The notes: generated by a model not told the origin, from the letters alone. A stretch of 64,000 bases of DNA from Kitasatospora viridis (GCF_007829815.1 NZ_VIWT01000001.1:5977001-6041000); one strand, 5' to 3'. Counted from the first letter of the stretch, positions 48,017-56,809 are shown. A program made the numbers and translations.

Positions 48017-49147
48017 CTACCCCCTGACCAGCTTCTCCAGGTCGGCGATCGCGCCCTGGATCGGCGGGAGCGCGAGCATCCGGCGTTGTGCGCGGCGGGA
48101 GTTGGCGGTGTGTGCCGGGTCGGTGAGGACGCGGTGGCAGGTGGCGGCGACGTCGGCGGGCGCCGGGATGCGCAGGCCGAGGCCGAGCTGCTCGACCCGG
48201 TCGGCGTTGGCGGGCTGGTCGCCGAAGCAGGGGAGGACGGCCATCGGCACGCCGGCGCCCACCGCCTCGCGGATGCTGTTGTAGCCGCCGTGGGTGAGCA
48301 GCAGTTGGGCGCAGCGCAGCAGCAGCGGCTGCGGCATCGAGTCGACCAGGTGCACGCGGTCGGTGGGCAGCGACGGCAGGTCCACCGGGAGGCCGCCGGT
48401 GGCGATCACCGCCTGGCAGTCCAGCTCGGCCAGCCCGGTGGCGATCGCGCCGAGCAGGCCGACCGGGTCCAGCCCCACGGTCGGGACGAACGGCAGGACG
48501 GTGCCGAGCGAGGCGAGCACCAGCGGCTGGTCGGCGGGCAGTTCGGCGATCCATTCGGGCAGCACGGTGTTCGGGTCGACCTCGGTGGGCTGCCGGTAGC
48601 GGTGGAAGATGCCGCCGGGGTGGCCGGCGAAGGAGAGCCCGGCGGGCATGCAGTCCAGCCGGCCGTGGCGGTGCACGGCGGCGGGGTCGGGCTCGGGGGG
48701 CAGGTCGAGGTCGGCGCGGCGCTGGTTGAGGTGGGGCAGCAGGGCCACCGGGTCCAGGTGGTTGGCGGCCCCGGAGGGTGCGCTCAGGTGCGGCACGCCG
48801 AGCGTCTCGGCCACCAGGTAGCCGGCGAACTCGCCGCCGTCGCGGATCACCAGCTGGGGCCCGAACTCGCGGGCCACCGGCAGCAGCGCGTGGTAGCTGT
48901 CGGTCACGTGCGGCCCGGCGAAGATCTCCAGGACCAGCTCCTCGGACGGCCCGGCGTCCCGGTCCACGGTGACCAGCGGGTCCACCAGCAGCGGTTCCAG
49001 CCGCAGCGGCAGGCCGGCGAGCGGTGCGAGCAGTCTGGCGGGCGCCGCGACCAGCACCTGGTGGCCGGCGGTGGCCAGGGCCGAGGCCAGCGGCCGCACG
49101 GCGTTGACGTGGGAGGGCGATCCGGTGACGGTGACAAGGACGCGCAC
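48017..49147 (-). CDS. GT-B glycosyltransferase (macrolide/UGT-like)
   Basis: 376 residues from the GTG at 49147. The N-terminus SHVNAVRPLASALATAGHQVLVAA and C-terminal HGGYNSIREAVGAGVPMAVLPCFGDQPANADRVEQLG (about 281-318) match family 1 glycosyltransferases such as those decorating macrolides and aromatic polyketides. It transfers a sugar from an NDP-sugar to a small acceptor. It stands alone without polyketide genes, so detoxification or self-resistance by glycosylation is possible. The C-terminal 296 bp region upstream of its start (49148-49443) holds no convincing gene. Confidence 0.88.
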   Translation of the reverse strand: MRVLVTVTGSPSHVNAVRPLASALATAGHQVLVAAPARLLAPLAGLPLRLEPLLVDPLVTVDRDAGPSEELVLEIFAGPHVTDSYHALLPVAREFGPQLVIRDGGEFAGYLVAETLGVPHLSAPSGAANHLDPVALLPHLNQRRADLDLPPEPDPAAVHRHGRLDCMPAGLSFAGHPGGIFHRYRQPTEVDPNTVLPEWIAELPADQPLVLASLGTVLPFVPTVGLDPVGLLGAIATGLAELDCQAVIATGGLPVDLPSLPTDRVHLVDSMPQPLLLRCAQLLLTHGGYNSIREAVGAGVPMAVLPCFGDQPANADRVEQLGLGLRIPAPADVAATCHRVLTDPAHTANSRRAQRRMLALPPIQGAIADLEKLVRG

Positions 49148-49443
49148 GGTGGTTCTCCTGACGGGAGATCGGTCGCCGGGCCGGCGGGCGGTCGTCAGTC
49201 GCAGCGTACGTGAACGACTGATCGGGTGTCAGGCGGACCCGCGGGCGCGCCGGGGGCGGACGGCGGTGCGCCGGGCGGGCGCGCGCCGGTCACGGGCAGT
49301 GAGCGCCCGGGTCGGGCCGGTGGCGGCGCGGGCGGGCCGCCGGGCGACTCGGGCAGCTTCGGTGAACATTCGCGCGATTTCCGTTATCCGGCTCCCGGCC
49401 GGGGGTCTCCTGTCTCGTAGGGCAGTCGACCGTAGGAGCACAG

Positions 49444-50415
49444 ATGACGCATTACCCGACCGAGGAGCTGACGGACCGGTACGTCCCGAGCGCACCCGAA
49501 CGGCGGGCGGGCGGCGGATCGCACCGCAAGGTCGGTAGCGGCGGGCGGCGCCGCCGGGCGCGGCGCGGGTCGGCGGCCAAGCCGCTGCTGGCCGTGGTCG
49601 CGGTCGCGGCGACGGCCACCACCGCGATGCTCGGCGGCAAGGTGCTGTTCGGCTCTGGCCCGCAGGACGGCCGGGCGGCCTCCGCGCCGGACCCGCAGCT
49701 GCCGGGGGCGGGCGTACCGATCGACGCACCGTCGGTGACGCCCAGCCAGTCGGCCGCCCCGCAGGCGGTGTCGGCCTCCCCGACCGCGAGCGTCGGCCCG
49801 ACCCGGCTGCCCGGTGCCGGCACCAGCACGACGCCGGTGCAGCGGGCCGCCTCGGCCTCCGCCCGCCCGACCGCGGCCGCCCCGAGCACCAGTGTGCTGG
49901 CGGCCGTGCCGTCGCAGGCCCCGGCGACCCAGTCGACCGGCTCGGGTTCGGGCTCAGGTTCGGGCTCGGGCTCGGGTTCCGGCGCCGACCTGGACGCGGC
50001 GGCGAACCAGGTGCTCGCGCTGATCAACCAGGCCCGGGCCGCCCAGGGCGTGGCCCCGCTGACCATGCTCTCCGGGCTGCAGAGCAGCGCGAACGCCCAC
50101 AACCACACCATGGCGGCGGGCTGCGGCCTGCAGCACCAGTGCCCGGGCGAGGCGGCCTTCGGCGACCGCGAGCACGCGGCCGGCGTGCAGTGGGGCACGG
50201 CCGGCGAGAACATCGGCGACGGCGGCCCGGTGGCCAACACCACGGATGCGATAGCCGCCATGGCGGTCGGCCTCACCAAGGACATGCTGGCCGAGCAGCC
50301 GCCCAACGACGGCCACCGCCGCAACATCCTCAACCCTGACTTCCACCACATCGGGATCGAGCTGCTGCGCGACTCCTCGGGGACGGTGTGGATGACCCAG
50401 GACTTCTCGGACTGA
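49444..50415 (+). CDS. membrane-anchored CAP-domain protein
   Basis: 323 residues. A basic cytoplasmic tail (RRRRARRG), one transmembrane helix at about 47-68, a long Ala/Pro/Ser/Thr-rich stalk with a (GS)9-type linker near 166-180, and a C-terminal CAP/SCP domain (VLALINQARAAQGVAPLTMLSGLQSSANAHNHTMAAG, GENIGDG, NDGHRRNILNPDFHHIGIELL). The CAP histidines and HRRNIL signature are intact. Known CAP proteins of bacteria are cell-surface or secreted; function is unclear. Start with TAGGAGCACAG. Confidence 0.9.
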   Translation: MTHYPTEELTDRYVPSAPERRAGGGSHRKVGSGGRRRRARRGSAAKPLLAVVAVAATATTAMLGGKVLFGSGPQDGRAASAPDPQLPGAGVPIDAPSVTPSQSAAPQAVSASPTASVGPTRLPGAGTSTTPVQRAASASARPTAAAPSTSVLAAVPSQAPATQSTGSGSGSGSGSGSGSGADLDAAANQVLALINQARAAQGVAPLTMLSGLQSSANAHNHTMAAGCGLQHQCPGEAAFGDREHAAGVQWGTAGENIGDGGPVANTTDAIAAMAVGLTKDMLAEQPPNDGHRRNILNPDFHHIGIELLRDSSGTVWMTQDFSD

Positions 50416-50455
50416 GGCGGCGTCCGTCAGCCGGGCAGCAGGCGCTGCGGGGCGG

Positions 50456-51028
50456 TCAGTTCCACTCCTGCAGCTGCCAGCCCTGGTAGAAGGCGTCCTG
50501 CGAGGCGCCGTTGCAGGCGTAACCACGGACCCCGTACTGCGAGTTGTCCAGGCAGATCGACGGGCTGTTCGGCAGGCCGTTCTTCAGGACGATCTCCTGC
50601 CCGCCGGAGGAGTCCGTGCGGAACCAGACCTCCCAGTTCTGGTACCCGTTGATGAAGCTGCTCCAGTTGCACGAGTAGGTGCGCAGGCCGTACTGCGGCG
50701 ACCAGTCCAGGCAGCCGTTGCTGCCGGGGGCCTGGCTCTGCAACTGGGCGCCATCGGTGACGTCGTCGGTGTTGATCGCCTTCCACTTCTGGTAGCCGTT
50801 GTTGTAGCTGGGCGCGTTGCAGGGGTACATCCGCAGGCCGTACTGGCTGGAGTTGTCCAAGCAGTTGGCGCTGGTGCCCCAGTCCGAGCTGATCTGGTAG
50901 CTGCCGTTCTGGGTCCACCAGCCCGGCCCTACGTCGGCCTGGGCGCTGCCCGTGCTGATGACGCCCAGGCCGGCCGCCAGGCCGATGGCGGCCGCGGCCG
51001 AGCCGAGGCGGTGAAGAGTGCTGCGCAT
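50456..51028 (-). CDS. secreted ricin/RICIN-like repeat protein
   Basis: 190 residues with a signal peptide (to about residue 32, AQA). Three similar repeats carry CLDNSSQYGLRMYPCN, CLDWSPQYGLRTYSCN and CLDNSQYGVRGYACN, each followed by a YQ-x-W element. The disulfide-framed QYG/W pattern resembles R-type lectin beta-trefoils, one repeat per lobe. A cell-surface or secreted carbohydrate-binding role is inferred. Located beside the CAP-domain gene, convergent. Confidence 0.7.
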   Translation of the reverse strand: MRSTLHRLGSAAAAIGLAAGLGVISTGSAQADVGPGWWTQNGSYQISSDWGTSANCLDNSSQYGLRMYPCNAPSYNNGYQKWKAINTDDVTDGAQLQSQAPGSNGCLDWSPQYGLRTYSCNWSSFINGYQNWEVWFRTDSSGGQEIVLKNGLPNSPSICLDNSQYGVRGYACNGASQDAFYQGWQLQEWN

Positions 51029-51142
51029 GTGCGGGTCCTTCCCCCGTAGAGGCCACGGAGGCAGGACGGTTGGACCGAGCCCCCGTACCGGTCTGCGCCG
51101 GAAGCTATCGGGCGCCGAGCGGCAACGACAACCCCTGGCGGG

Positions 51143-52537
51143 TCAAGATTCCGTGAGCGGCGGCACCGCCGGGGCCGGCCCCAGGGTGGTGGTGCCGGGC
51201 GTGGACTGGTGGCCGAGCCCGGCCCGGTAGGTGTCCAGGGCCTGCTCCAGGCGGCCGGTGCGGCGCAGCAGGTCGCCGAGCAGGCGGCAGAGGTCGGCCA
51301 GGTCGGCGCTGGCGCCCGCCTGTTGGAGCAGGTCCAGCGCGGTGCGGTAGTGCCGCTCGGCCTCGTCCGGCGCGCCGCGCTCCTCGGCGATCAGCCCGAG
51401 CAGGCGGTGGGCGGCGCCCGCGTGCACCGCGCCGCGGTGCGGGTGGAGCGCGTCCAGCAGCTCGGCGAGCAGCTCGGCCGCCTCGGCGCTGCGGCCCGAG
51501 CGGCGCAGCACGTCGGCCAGCTCGACCTCGATCTGCCGGATGTACAGGTCGGCCTGACGGTCCGTCAACATTTCGCGCGCGGTGCGCAGTTCGCGCTCGG
51601 CGGCGGCGAGGTCGCCGTGCTGGGCGCGCAGGTAGCCGCGCATCCAGTGGCAGTGCGCGAGTTCGGTGCGGATCCGCAGCTGCTGGTAGAGCTGCTGGGC
51701 CTGCGCCAGTGCGGCGTCGGCCTCGGCGGTCCGGCCGTCGGCCAGCAGGGTGCGGGCCACCGAGCGGTGCAGCCGGGCCACCGCGACCGGGTCGTCCACC
51801 TGCGGGGCCAGGGCCAGGGCGAGTTCGGCGGCCTGCGCGGCGCGGCGGTGGGCGCCCAGGTCCAGGTAGGGGGCGATCACGGCGGAGTAGAGCAGCAGCA
51901 GGGCCTGCGGGTCGGGTAGGCCGCCGTTGTTCAGCTGGTCGATCGCGCTCTCCAACAGGTAGCAGGAGTAGCGCAGGTCGCCCGCGAGCAGGTGGGCCAC
52001 CGCCCGCCCGCGCAGCGCGGGCACCCGGCGGGGGAGCGGGGCGTCCCGGAGCAGCTCCTCGGCGGCCTCGAAGTGGCCTATCGCCAGGTCGAGTTCGCCG
52101 TGCTCCAGGGCGCAGTCGCCGAGCCCGAGCAGCGCGTCGGCCCGCTCCTGGGACAGGCCGTGCAGCCCGGCCTCGTCGGCCAGCCCGGCGAACCGCTCGG
52201 CCGCGTCGGCGGACCGGCCGGTGCACAGGGTCTGGCGGGCGTCGGCCAGCCGCAGCCGCAGGTCGGTGGCCAGGTGGGCGGGGCGTCCGGTGGCCAGCTG
52301 CTCCGCGGTGGTGCCGAGCCGTTCGGCGAAGAACCGCAGTGCGTTCTCCGAGGGGCGGACCCGGCCGGCCTCCAGGGTGGACACGTAGGCGGCGGTGTAC
52401 GCGGGTTCGGCCAGCGCGCGCTGGGTGAGGCCGCGTTCGGTGCGCAGGGCGTGGATCCGGCGGCCGATCAGCAGTCTGTCGTCGTCCTCGTCGTCGGCCA
52501 TGTCGCTCCTGTTCCGAGGGGTCTGAGGGGTGGTCAC
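51143..52537 (-). CDS. XRE-family regulator with TPR domain
   Basis: 464 residues. The HTH lies in IGRRIHALRTERGLTQRALAEPAYTAAYVSTLEAGRVRPSENALRFFAERLG (about 24-75); the remaining 380 residues are tandem TPR-like helices (for example AEAAELLAELLDALHPHRGAVHAGAAHRLLGLIAEERGAPDEAERHYRTALDLL). This Streptomyces regulator type often binds signal peptides or partners. GTG at 52537 is 7 nt after a TAGCCT -10 (leaderless); an ATG 12 codons later has AGGAG and is the alternative start. Confidence 0.85.
   Translation of the reverse strand: MTTPQTPRNRSDMADDEDDDRLLIGRRIHALRTERGLTQRALAEPAYTAAYVSTLEAGRVRPSENALRFFAERLGTTAEQLATGRPAHLATDLRLRLADARQTLCTGRSADAAERFAGLADEAGLHGLSQERADALLGLGDCALEHGELDLAIGHFEAAEELLRDAPLPRRVPALRGRAVAHLLAGDLRYSCYLLESAIDQLNNGGLPDPQALLLLYSAVIAPYLDLGAHRRAAQAAELALALAPQVDDPVAVARLHRSVARTLLADGRTAEADAALAQAQQLYQQLRIRTELAHCHWMRGYLRAQHGDLAAAERELRTAREMLTDRQADLYIRQIEVELADVLRRSGRSAEAAELLAELLDALHPHRGAVHAGAAHRLLGLIAEERGAPDEAERHYRTALDLLQQAGASADLADLCRLLGDLLRRTGRLEQALDTYRAGLGHQSTPGTTTLGPAPAVPPLTES
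51554..51568. repeat. 15-bp palindrome family copy inside the XRE-TPR gene
   Basis: CTGACGGTCCGTCAA: TGACG-GTC-CGTCA core intact, encoding LTDRQ in the regulator. It shows that the family is not confined to intergenic DNA. Confidence 0.5.
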
Positions 52538-52550
52538 CCGGCACAGGCTA
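52538..52550 (-). promoter_or_regulatory. leaderless -10 of the XRE-TPR gene
   Basis: Minus-strand TAGCCT at 52550-52545, then 7 nt to the GTG at 52537. The rest of the 126-bp gap to the neprosin gene contains no other clear signal. Confidence 0.5.
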
Positions 52551-52663
52551 TTGCGTGCCGGTGCGGCCGCCGCTAGCTTAACTCGTCATGTAAGCGGGCT
52601 TGAATCGGTAGTTGAGTCCGGGCACACGAGCCGGGACTTCCCCTCGCTGAATGGACCCCCCAC

Positions 52664-53482
52664 ATGCGCATACGCTCAGTCCTGGCCGCCGTCGCGACGG
52701 CGCTCGGCCTGTTCACCGCCCTGCCCGCGCCCCAGGCACTGGCCCAGGCACCGCTCGCCCCGGTGGTGCCCTCGGTGGCGCCGCTCGCCACCGGATCCGG
52801 CCCGGTCTGCTGGTTCGGCGCCTGCTATGACTACGTGTCGGGCCGTCAGAAGACCGACACCGCGGGTGCCAGCATCCTGATGACGCAGTCCGCGCCGACC
52901 ATCAAGCCCGGTGACACCGAATCGCACTCGCTGCAGGAGCTGGCGGTGCAGTCCGCGGACCAGAAGTCCACGGTGGAGGTCGGCTGGACGGTCGACCTCG
53001 GGCTCAACGGCGACCTGCGGCCGCACCTCTTCGTCTACCACTGGGTGGACGGGCAGGAGAGCTGCTACAACGCCTGCGGCTTCGTGCCGGTCTCGCACAC
53101 CGTCACGGCCGGCATGGCGGTGCGCCCCGGCGAGGCCGCGCGGTTCACCATCGTCAACCTCGGCGGCGACTGGTGGATCCTCTACGACCAGCAGCCGGTG
53201 GGCTACTTCCCCGGCTCGCTGTGGAACGGCGGCTACACCCGGGCGCAGACCATCACCGCCTTCGGCGAGGTGGCGCACGCCGCCGGCAGCACCTGCGAGA
53301 CCATGGGCGACGGGCGGCTCGGCAGCGCGCCGGGCTCCGGCTGGATCCGCGACTTCCAGCTGCTCGGCTCCGCCGACCGGCCGCAGCTGACGGTCACCTC
53401 GACCAGCCCGGCGCTCTACGACTCGGGCGCGGTGCGGGCGACCTCGTTTCGCCTGGGCGGCCCCGGGGCAGGGCCCTGCTGA
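52664..53482 (+). CDS. secreted neprosin-like protein
   Basis: 272 residues. A signal peptide (MRIRSVLAAVATALGLFTALPAPQALA) precedes a domain with VGWTVDLGLNGDLRPHLFVYHWVDG, CYNACGFVPVSHTVTAGM, WWILYDQQPVGYFPGSLW and TAFGEVAHAAG, the pattern of the neprosin/DUF239 family (glutamate prolyl endopeptidases in plants). Whether the bacterial enzyme is a peptidase is untested; two candidate catalytic glutamates cannot be fixed by eye. Monocistronic; a strong terminator follows. Confidence 0.75.
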   Translation: MRIRSVLAAVATALGLFTALPAPQALAQAPLAPVVPSVAPLATGSGPVCWFGACYDYVSGRQKTDTAGASILMTQSAPTIKPGDTESHSLQELAVQSADQKSTVEVGWTVDLGLNGDLRPHLFVYHWVDGQESCYNACGFVPVSHTVTAGMAVRPGEAARFTIVNLGGDWWILYDQQPVGYFPGSLWNGGYTRAQTITAFGEVAHAAGSTCETMGDGRLGSAPGSGWIRDFQLLGSADRPQLTVTSTSPALYDSGAVRATSFRLGGPGAGPC

Positions 53483-53499
53483 CGGACCGGCACGACTGC

Positions 53500-53540
53500 G
53501 CGCCCGAGGGGCGGTCCCACCCGGACCGCCCCTCGGGCGC
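53500..53540 (+). terminator. terminator after the neprosin-like gene
   Basis: A perfect 18-bp stem (53500-53517 with 53523-53540), 5-nt loop, 18 bp past the stop. Confidence 0.85.
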
Positions 53541-53639
53541 GTGCTGCGCCAGTTGTGAGCTGCGCCACATCCAGGAATCGCGTGCAGCAGGTGGTGGCCC
53601 GCATCCGTCATGCAGGCAGTAACAAGATCGGGAGGACGA

Positions 53640-53666
53640 ATGAGTACAACGGCAGGCGACCGGTGA
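53640..53666 (+). CDS. eight-codon mini-ORF coupled to the sigma factor, or a frameshift
   Basis: GGGAGGACGA directly precedes an ATG at 53640 encoding MSTTAGDR; the stop TGA (53664-53666) overlaps the sigma-factor GTG at 53663. The peptide looks like a natural sigma-factor N-terminus, so either translation is coupled through this mini-ORF or the true gene is split by a one-base frameshift here. Confidence 0.4.
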   Translation: MSTTAGDR

Positions 53667-54244
53667 TCGGCCTCCGGCGCGGCCGCGAGACGGCGGCCGA
53701 GCGGATCGACTTCACCGAGTTCGTGCAGCAGCGGTCGGCGGCGCTCTTCCGCACCGCCTACCTGCTGACGGGCAGTCGGGAGACGGCCGAGGACCTGGTG
53801 CAGGAGGCGCTGGAGAAGGCCTACCGGCGCTGGTCGCGGATCTGCGCGGCCGACTCGCCGGAGGCGTACCTGCGCCGGATGGTGGTGAACCTCGCCAACG
53901 ACCGGTGGCGCCACCAGCGCCACGACGGGGGCGAGGCCGCCGGAACGGCGGAGGACCGCGCCGCCGACGACGACCCGTTCGCGCTGGTCGACCTGCGTGA
54001 GGAACTGGTCCAGGCACTGCACGCGCTGCCGATCGGCATGCGCACTGCGGTGGTCCTGCACTACCTCCACGACATGGACGACCAGCAGATCGCCGAGATG
54101 CTGAACGTCTCGCCCAGCACCGTGCGCTCACAACTCTCCCGGGCCCTGGTCAAACTGCGCGCCGCGCGCCGACCGGCCGGACCGTCGCAGGGCGGCCGGG
54201 CCGTCGCCCGGCCCCTCACCCTCCTCGATCTCAAAGGCGTGTGA
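53663..54244 (+). CDS. SigE-family ECF-type RNA polymerase sigma factor
   Basis: 193 residues. Region 2 is FTEFVQQRSAALFRTAYLLTGSRETAEDLVQEALEKAYRRW with the conserved DLVQEAL, and region 4 is ALPIGMRTAVVLHYLHDMDDQQIAEMLNVSPSTVRSQLSRALVKLR. This is the actinobacterial SigE-family sigma-70 type. The best start is the GTG at 53663, overlapping a mini-ORF that owns the good ribosome site. The PASTA membrane protein 6 bp downstream is the probable partner. Target promoters unknown. Confidence 0.9.
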   Translation: MIGLRRGRETAAERIDFTEFVQQRSAALFRTAYLLTGSRETAEDLVQEALEKAYRRWSRICAADSPEAYLRRMVVNLANDRWRHQRHDGGEAAGTAEDRAADDDPFALVDLREELVQALHALPIGMRTAVVLHYLHDMDDQQIAEMLNVSPSTVRSQLSRALVKLRAARRPAGPSQGGRAVARPLTLLDLKGV

Positions 54245-54250
54245 CGACTC

Positions 54251-54862
54251 ATGACCTCCTTCGACCCGCACAACGGCTCCACCGGGTTCGTCCCGGACTC
54301 TGACTCGGACTTCGGAAAGGCACTGATCCAAGCCATGGACGACTTCTCGCACTCGGCCTCCGCCCCGTCCTTCGACTCCGCGGGCATCGTCCGCCGGACC
54401 CGGCGCCGCCGCGGCGTGCTGGCGCTCGCCGGGTCGGCGGCTGCCGTCGCGGCGGCGGTGACGCTGACCCTGACCCTGGGCACCTTCTCCGGCGGATCGA
54501 CCGTCGCGGTCGCCGCCGCGCCCACCGCCGCGCCCACCGCCTCGTACGACAACGAGCTGCCGCCGAGCGCCGACGTCGCCCAGCCCATGCCGCAGGACAC
54601 GAACGCGAACGCCGTCGTGGTGCCCGACCTGATCGGCATGAACCAGGAGCAGGCCACCCACGCGCTCCGGGTCCTGGGGCTGGACGTCTCGGTCGGCCAG
54701 ACGCACACCAACGTGAACCCGCAGTTCTTCCCGTCGGCGCACGCGAGCCTGATCGGGCCGGGCGGCCAGGTCCCGGTCGGAATCGTCGCCTACACCAGCC
54801 CGGCTGCCGGTACCCGGGTCGCCCCGGGCACGATCATCGGGATCGGGATCACCCACGAATGA
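54251..54862 (+). CDS. membrane protein with PASTA-like domain, sigma-factor partner
   Basis: 203 residues. An N-terminal cytoplasmic region (about 1-50, FGKALIQAMDDFSHSAS then a basic RRTRRRRG), one transmembrane helix at about 54-76, a Pro/Ala linker and an extracytoplasmic VVVPDLIGMNQEQATHALRVLGLDVSVGQT region (122-151) with the PASTA V-P-x-L-x-G pattern. Six bases after the sigma-factor gene, so it likely controls that sigma factor from the membrane. A direct anti-sigma function is inferred, not shown. Confidence 0.75.
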   Translation: MTSFDPHNGSTGFVPDSDSDFGKALIQAMDDFSHSASAPSFDSAGIVRRTRRRRGVLALAGSAAAVAAAVTLTLTLGTFSGGSTVAVAAAPTAAPTASYDNELPPSADVAQPMPQDTNANAVVVPDLIGMNQEQATHALRVLGLDVSVGQTHTNVNPQFFPSAHASLIGPGGQVPVGIVAYTSPAAGTRVAPGTIIGIGITHE

Positions 54863-54869
54863 CGAGGCC

Positions 54870-56783
54870 TCACGGCGTCACGATGGCGAAGTTCGGGTCC
54901 GGTGCGTCGAGCAGGCCGAGCAGCTGGGTCAGCAGTCCCGGGTCGCCGGCCATGGTGATCCCTTCGGTGCCCAGGCCGGCCAGCGCGCCCAGTAGTTGGG
55001 GCTTGGTCATCGTCATGGTCAGTCCGGCGGTGGGGTCCGGGCGGTCGTCGGTGGTCCAGGTGAGCACCCCGTGGGCCAGCCGCAGGTGCCAGTAGGCGTC
55101 CTCGACGAACCAGTCGACGGCGAGTGAACTGTCCCAAGCACGCGGCCCGTTGAGCCGCACCGCGAGACCGTCGAGGAGCTGTCCGACGGTGAGCGCGAGG
55201 AACATGTCGATGCCCGCGCCGGTGCGCTGCGCGGTCTGCACGCCCTCGGTGAGTTCGAGGGCCCCGGTGAGGTAGAAGTTGCGCCACACCGCGTTCTCGG
55301 CACCGTGCGCCAAGGTGGTGTACAGACCGGCGAGTTGGTCGCGGGCCGCCCGGTCGTCGGGGTCGTTGAAGACGGCGTGGTTGAGCAGGGTCACCGCGAA
55401 CCGCAGGTCACCCGCCCGCGCGTACCGCTCGGCTTGTTCGCGCACCGCCGCGTTGCCGCCGAGGACTTCGACCCAGCGCCGGGCCTCCTCGACCGGCGGC
55501 AGCTCCCACAGGTGGGCCGGGTTGCCGTCGAACCAGCCGAGGTAGCGCTGGTAGATCCCCTTGACGTTGTGACTGAGCGAGCCGTAGTAGCCCTGGTTGG
55601 CCCACACCGAGGCGATGGCGGGAGGGAGTTGGAGTTCCTCGGCGATCTCGGCCGGGGTGCGCCCCTGGTTGATCAGGCGCACGGTCTGGTCGTGCAGGTA
55701 GGCGTAGAGGTCGCGCTGCTGGGTGAGCAGGGCGGTGATCCGCTCGCCGCCCCAGGTCGGCCAGTGGTGGGAGGCGAAGGCGACGTCGGCCGCGCCGTCG
55801 TAGAGGCCGATCGCCTCGGTGAGGTAGCCGGCCCAGGCCCGGGCGTCGCGGACCTGGGCGCCGCGCAGGGTGATGATGTTGTGCATGGTGTGGGTGGCGT
55901 TCTCCGCCATGCAGACCGCGCGCAGGTCCGGGAAGAGGAAGTTCATCTCCTCCTGGCACTCGGTGCCGGGCGTCAGTTGGAACCGGATCCGCACGCCGTC
56001 GAGGGTCACCTCCTCGCCGGTGGCGGTGACGTACCGGGTGGGGGCGATCAGGCCGACGGTGCCGAGCGAGACCGTCAGGCCGAGCCCACAGCCGAGTTGC
56101 GCGGCCGCGCCGGCGGGCAGGTGGGCGCCGTACATGTAGCCGGCGCGGCGGGCCATCGCGGTGCCGACGTGCAGGTTCTCGCTGACCGCGTGCTCCATGA
56201 ACCCGGCCGGGGCGAGGATCGGCACCTCGCCCGCGCCGTCCGGCAGCACGCCGCGGCAGCCGCCGAAGTGGTCGACGTGCGGGTGGGTGTAGATCATCGC
56301 CCGGACCGCGCGGTCGCCGCGGTGCTCCCGGTAGAGCCGCAGCGCGGCGGCCGCGGTCTCGGCGGAGATCAGCGGGTCGATCACGATGATGCCGCTGTCG
56401 CCCTCGACGATCGTCATGTTGGACAGGTCGAGCCCGCGGACCTGGTAGATCCGGTCGGTGACCCGGTAGAGCCCTTGGCGGGAGAGCAATCGGGCCTGCC
56501 GCCACAGGCTCGGGTCGGCCGTCGCGGGGGCCGGCTCGCCGTCGGCGAGGAAGGCGTAGGCCGCCGGGTCCCAGGCGGTCCGGCCGTCGGCGGTGCGGAT
56601 CGGCCCGCCGGTGAACGCGGCGATGAACCCCCGGTCGGCGTCGGCGAAGTCGGTGTCGTCGGTGAAGTCGGGCCCGTTGAGGGGGGTTGACCCGGTGGCC
56701 GAGCCCGGTCCGGCGGTCTGCGGGTTCGGGGCGAGCGCGGCCGCGGCGGCGCCGGCGGTGTCGGGGCGGTGCAGAGGCGTCAT
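54870..56783 (-). CDS. alkyl sulfatase (metallo-beta-lactamase fold, SdsA/BDS1 type)
   Basis: 637 residues. The metallo-beta-lactamase Zn motif YTHPHVDHFGG (THPHVDH at 166-172) is set in a typical alkyl-sulfatase sequence: NMTIVEGDSGIIVIDPLISAETA before it, and a C-terminal helical/SCP2-like dimerisation part (AAVREQAERYARAGDLRFAVTLLNHAVFNDP, LDGLAVRLNGPRA). It removes sulfate from long-chain alkyl sulfates such as SDS. No obvious signal peptide. A palindromic operator lies 10-26 bp upstream. Convergent with the PASTA protein gene. Confidence 0.9.
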   Translation of the reverse strand: MTPLHRPDTAGAAAAALAPNPQTAGPGSATGSTPLNGPDFTDDTDFADADRGFIAAFTGGPIRTADGRTAWDPAAYAFLADGEPAPATADPSLWRQARLLSRQGLYRVTDRIYQVRGLDLSNMTIVEGDSGIIVIDPLISAETAAAALRLYREHRGDRAVRAMIYTHPHVDHFGGCRGVLPDGAGEVPILAPAGFMEHAVSENLHVGTAMARRAGYMYGAHLPAGAAAQLGCGLGLTVSLGTVGLIAPTRYVTATGEEVTLDGVRIRFQLTPGTECQEEMNFLFPDLRAVCMAENATHTMHNIITLRGAQVRDARAWAGYLTEAIGLYDGAADVAFASHHWPTWGGERITALLTQQRDLYAYLHDQTVRLINQGRTPAEIAEELQLPPAIASVWANQGYYGSLSHNVKGIYQRYLGWFDGNPAHLWELPPVEEARRWVEVLGGNAAVREQAERYARAGDLRFAVTLLNHAVFNDPDDRAARDQLAGLYTTLAHGAENAVWRNFYLTGALELTEGVQTAQRTGAGIDMFLALTVGQLLDGLAVRLNGPRAWDSSLAVDWFVEDAYWHLRLAHGVLTWTTDDRPDPTAGLTMTMTKPQLLGALAGLGTEGITMAGDPGLLTQLLGLLDAPDPNFAIVTP

Positions 56784-56792
56784 GGTCCACTA

Positions 56793-56809
56793 TTGCAGTG
56801 AGGCTGCAA
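56793..56809. promoter_or_regulatory. palindrome TTGCAG-TGAGG-CTGCAA before the alkyl sulfatase
   Basis: A perfect 6-bp inverted repeat with 5-nt centre in the 89-bp divergent gap between alkyl sulfatase and DUF3159 genes. TTGACT upstream (minus strand) may be a -35. A TetR/MarR-type operator is inferred; either neighbouring TetR could bind it. Confidence 0.6.

Noticed and set aside
49229..49370. Possible 46-residue Arg-rich ORF on the minus strand upstream of the glycosyltransferase
   Set aside because: It lacks a ribosome site and coding-type codon bias, and looks like translated GC-rich noise in a 296-bp regulatory gap.
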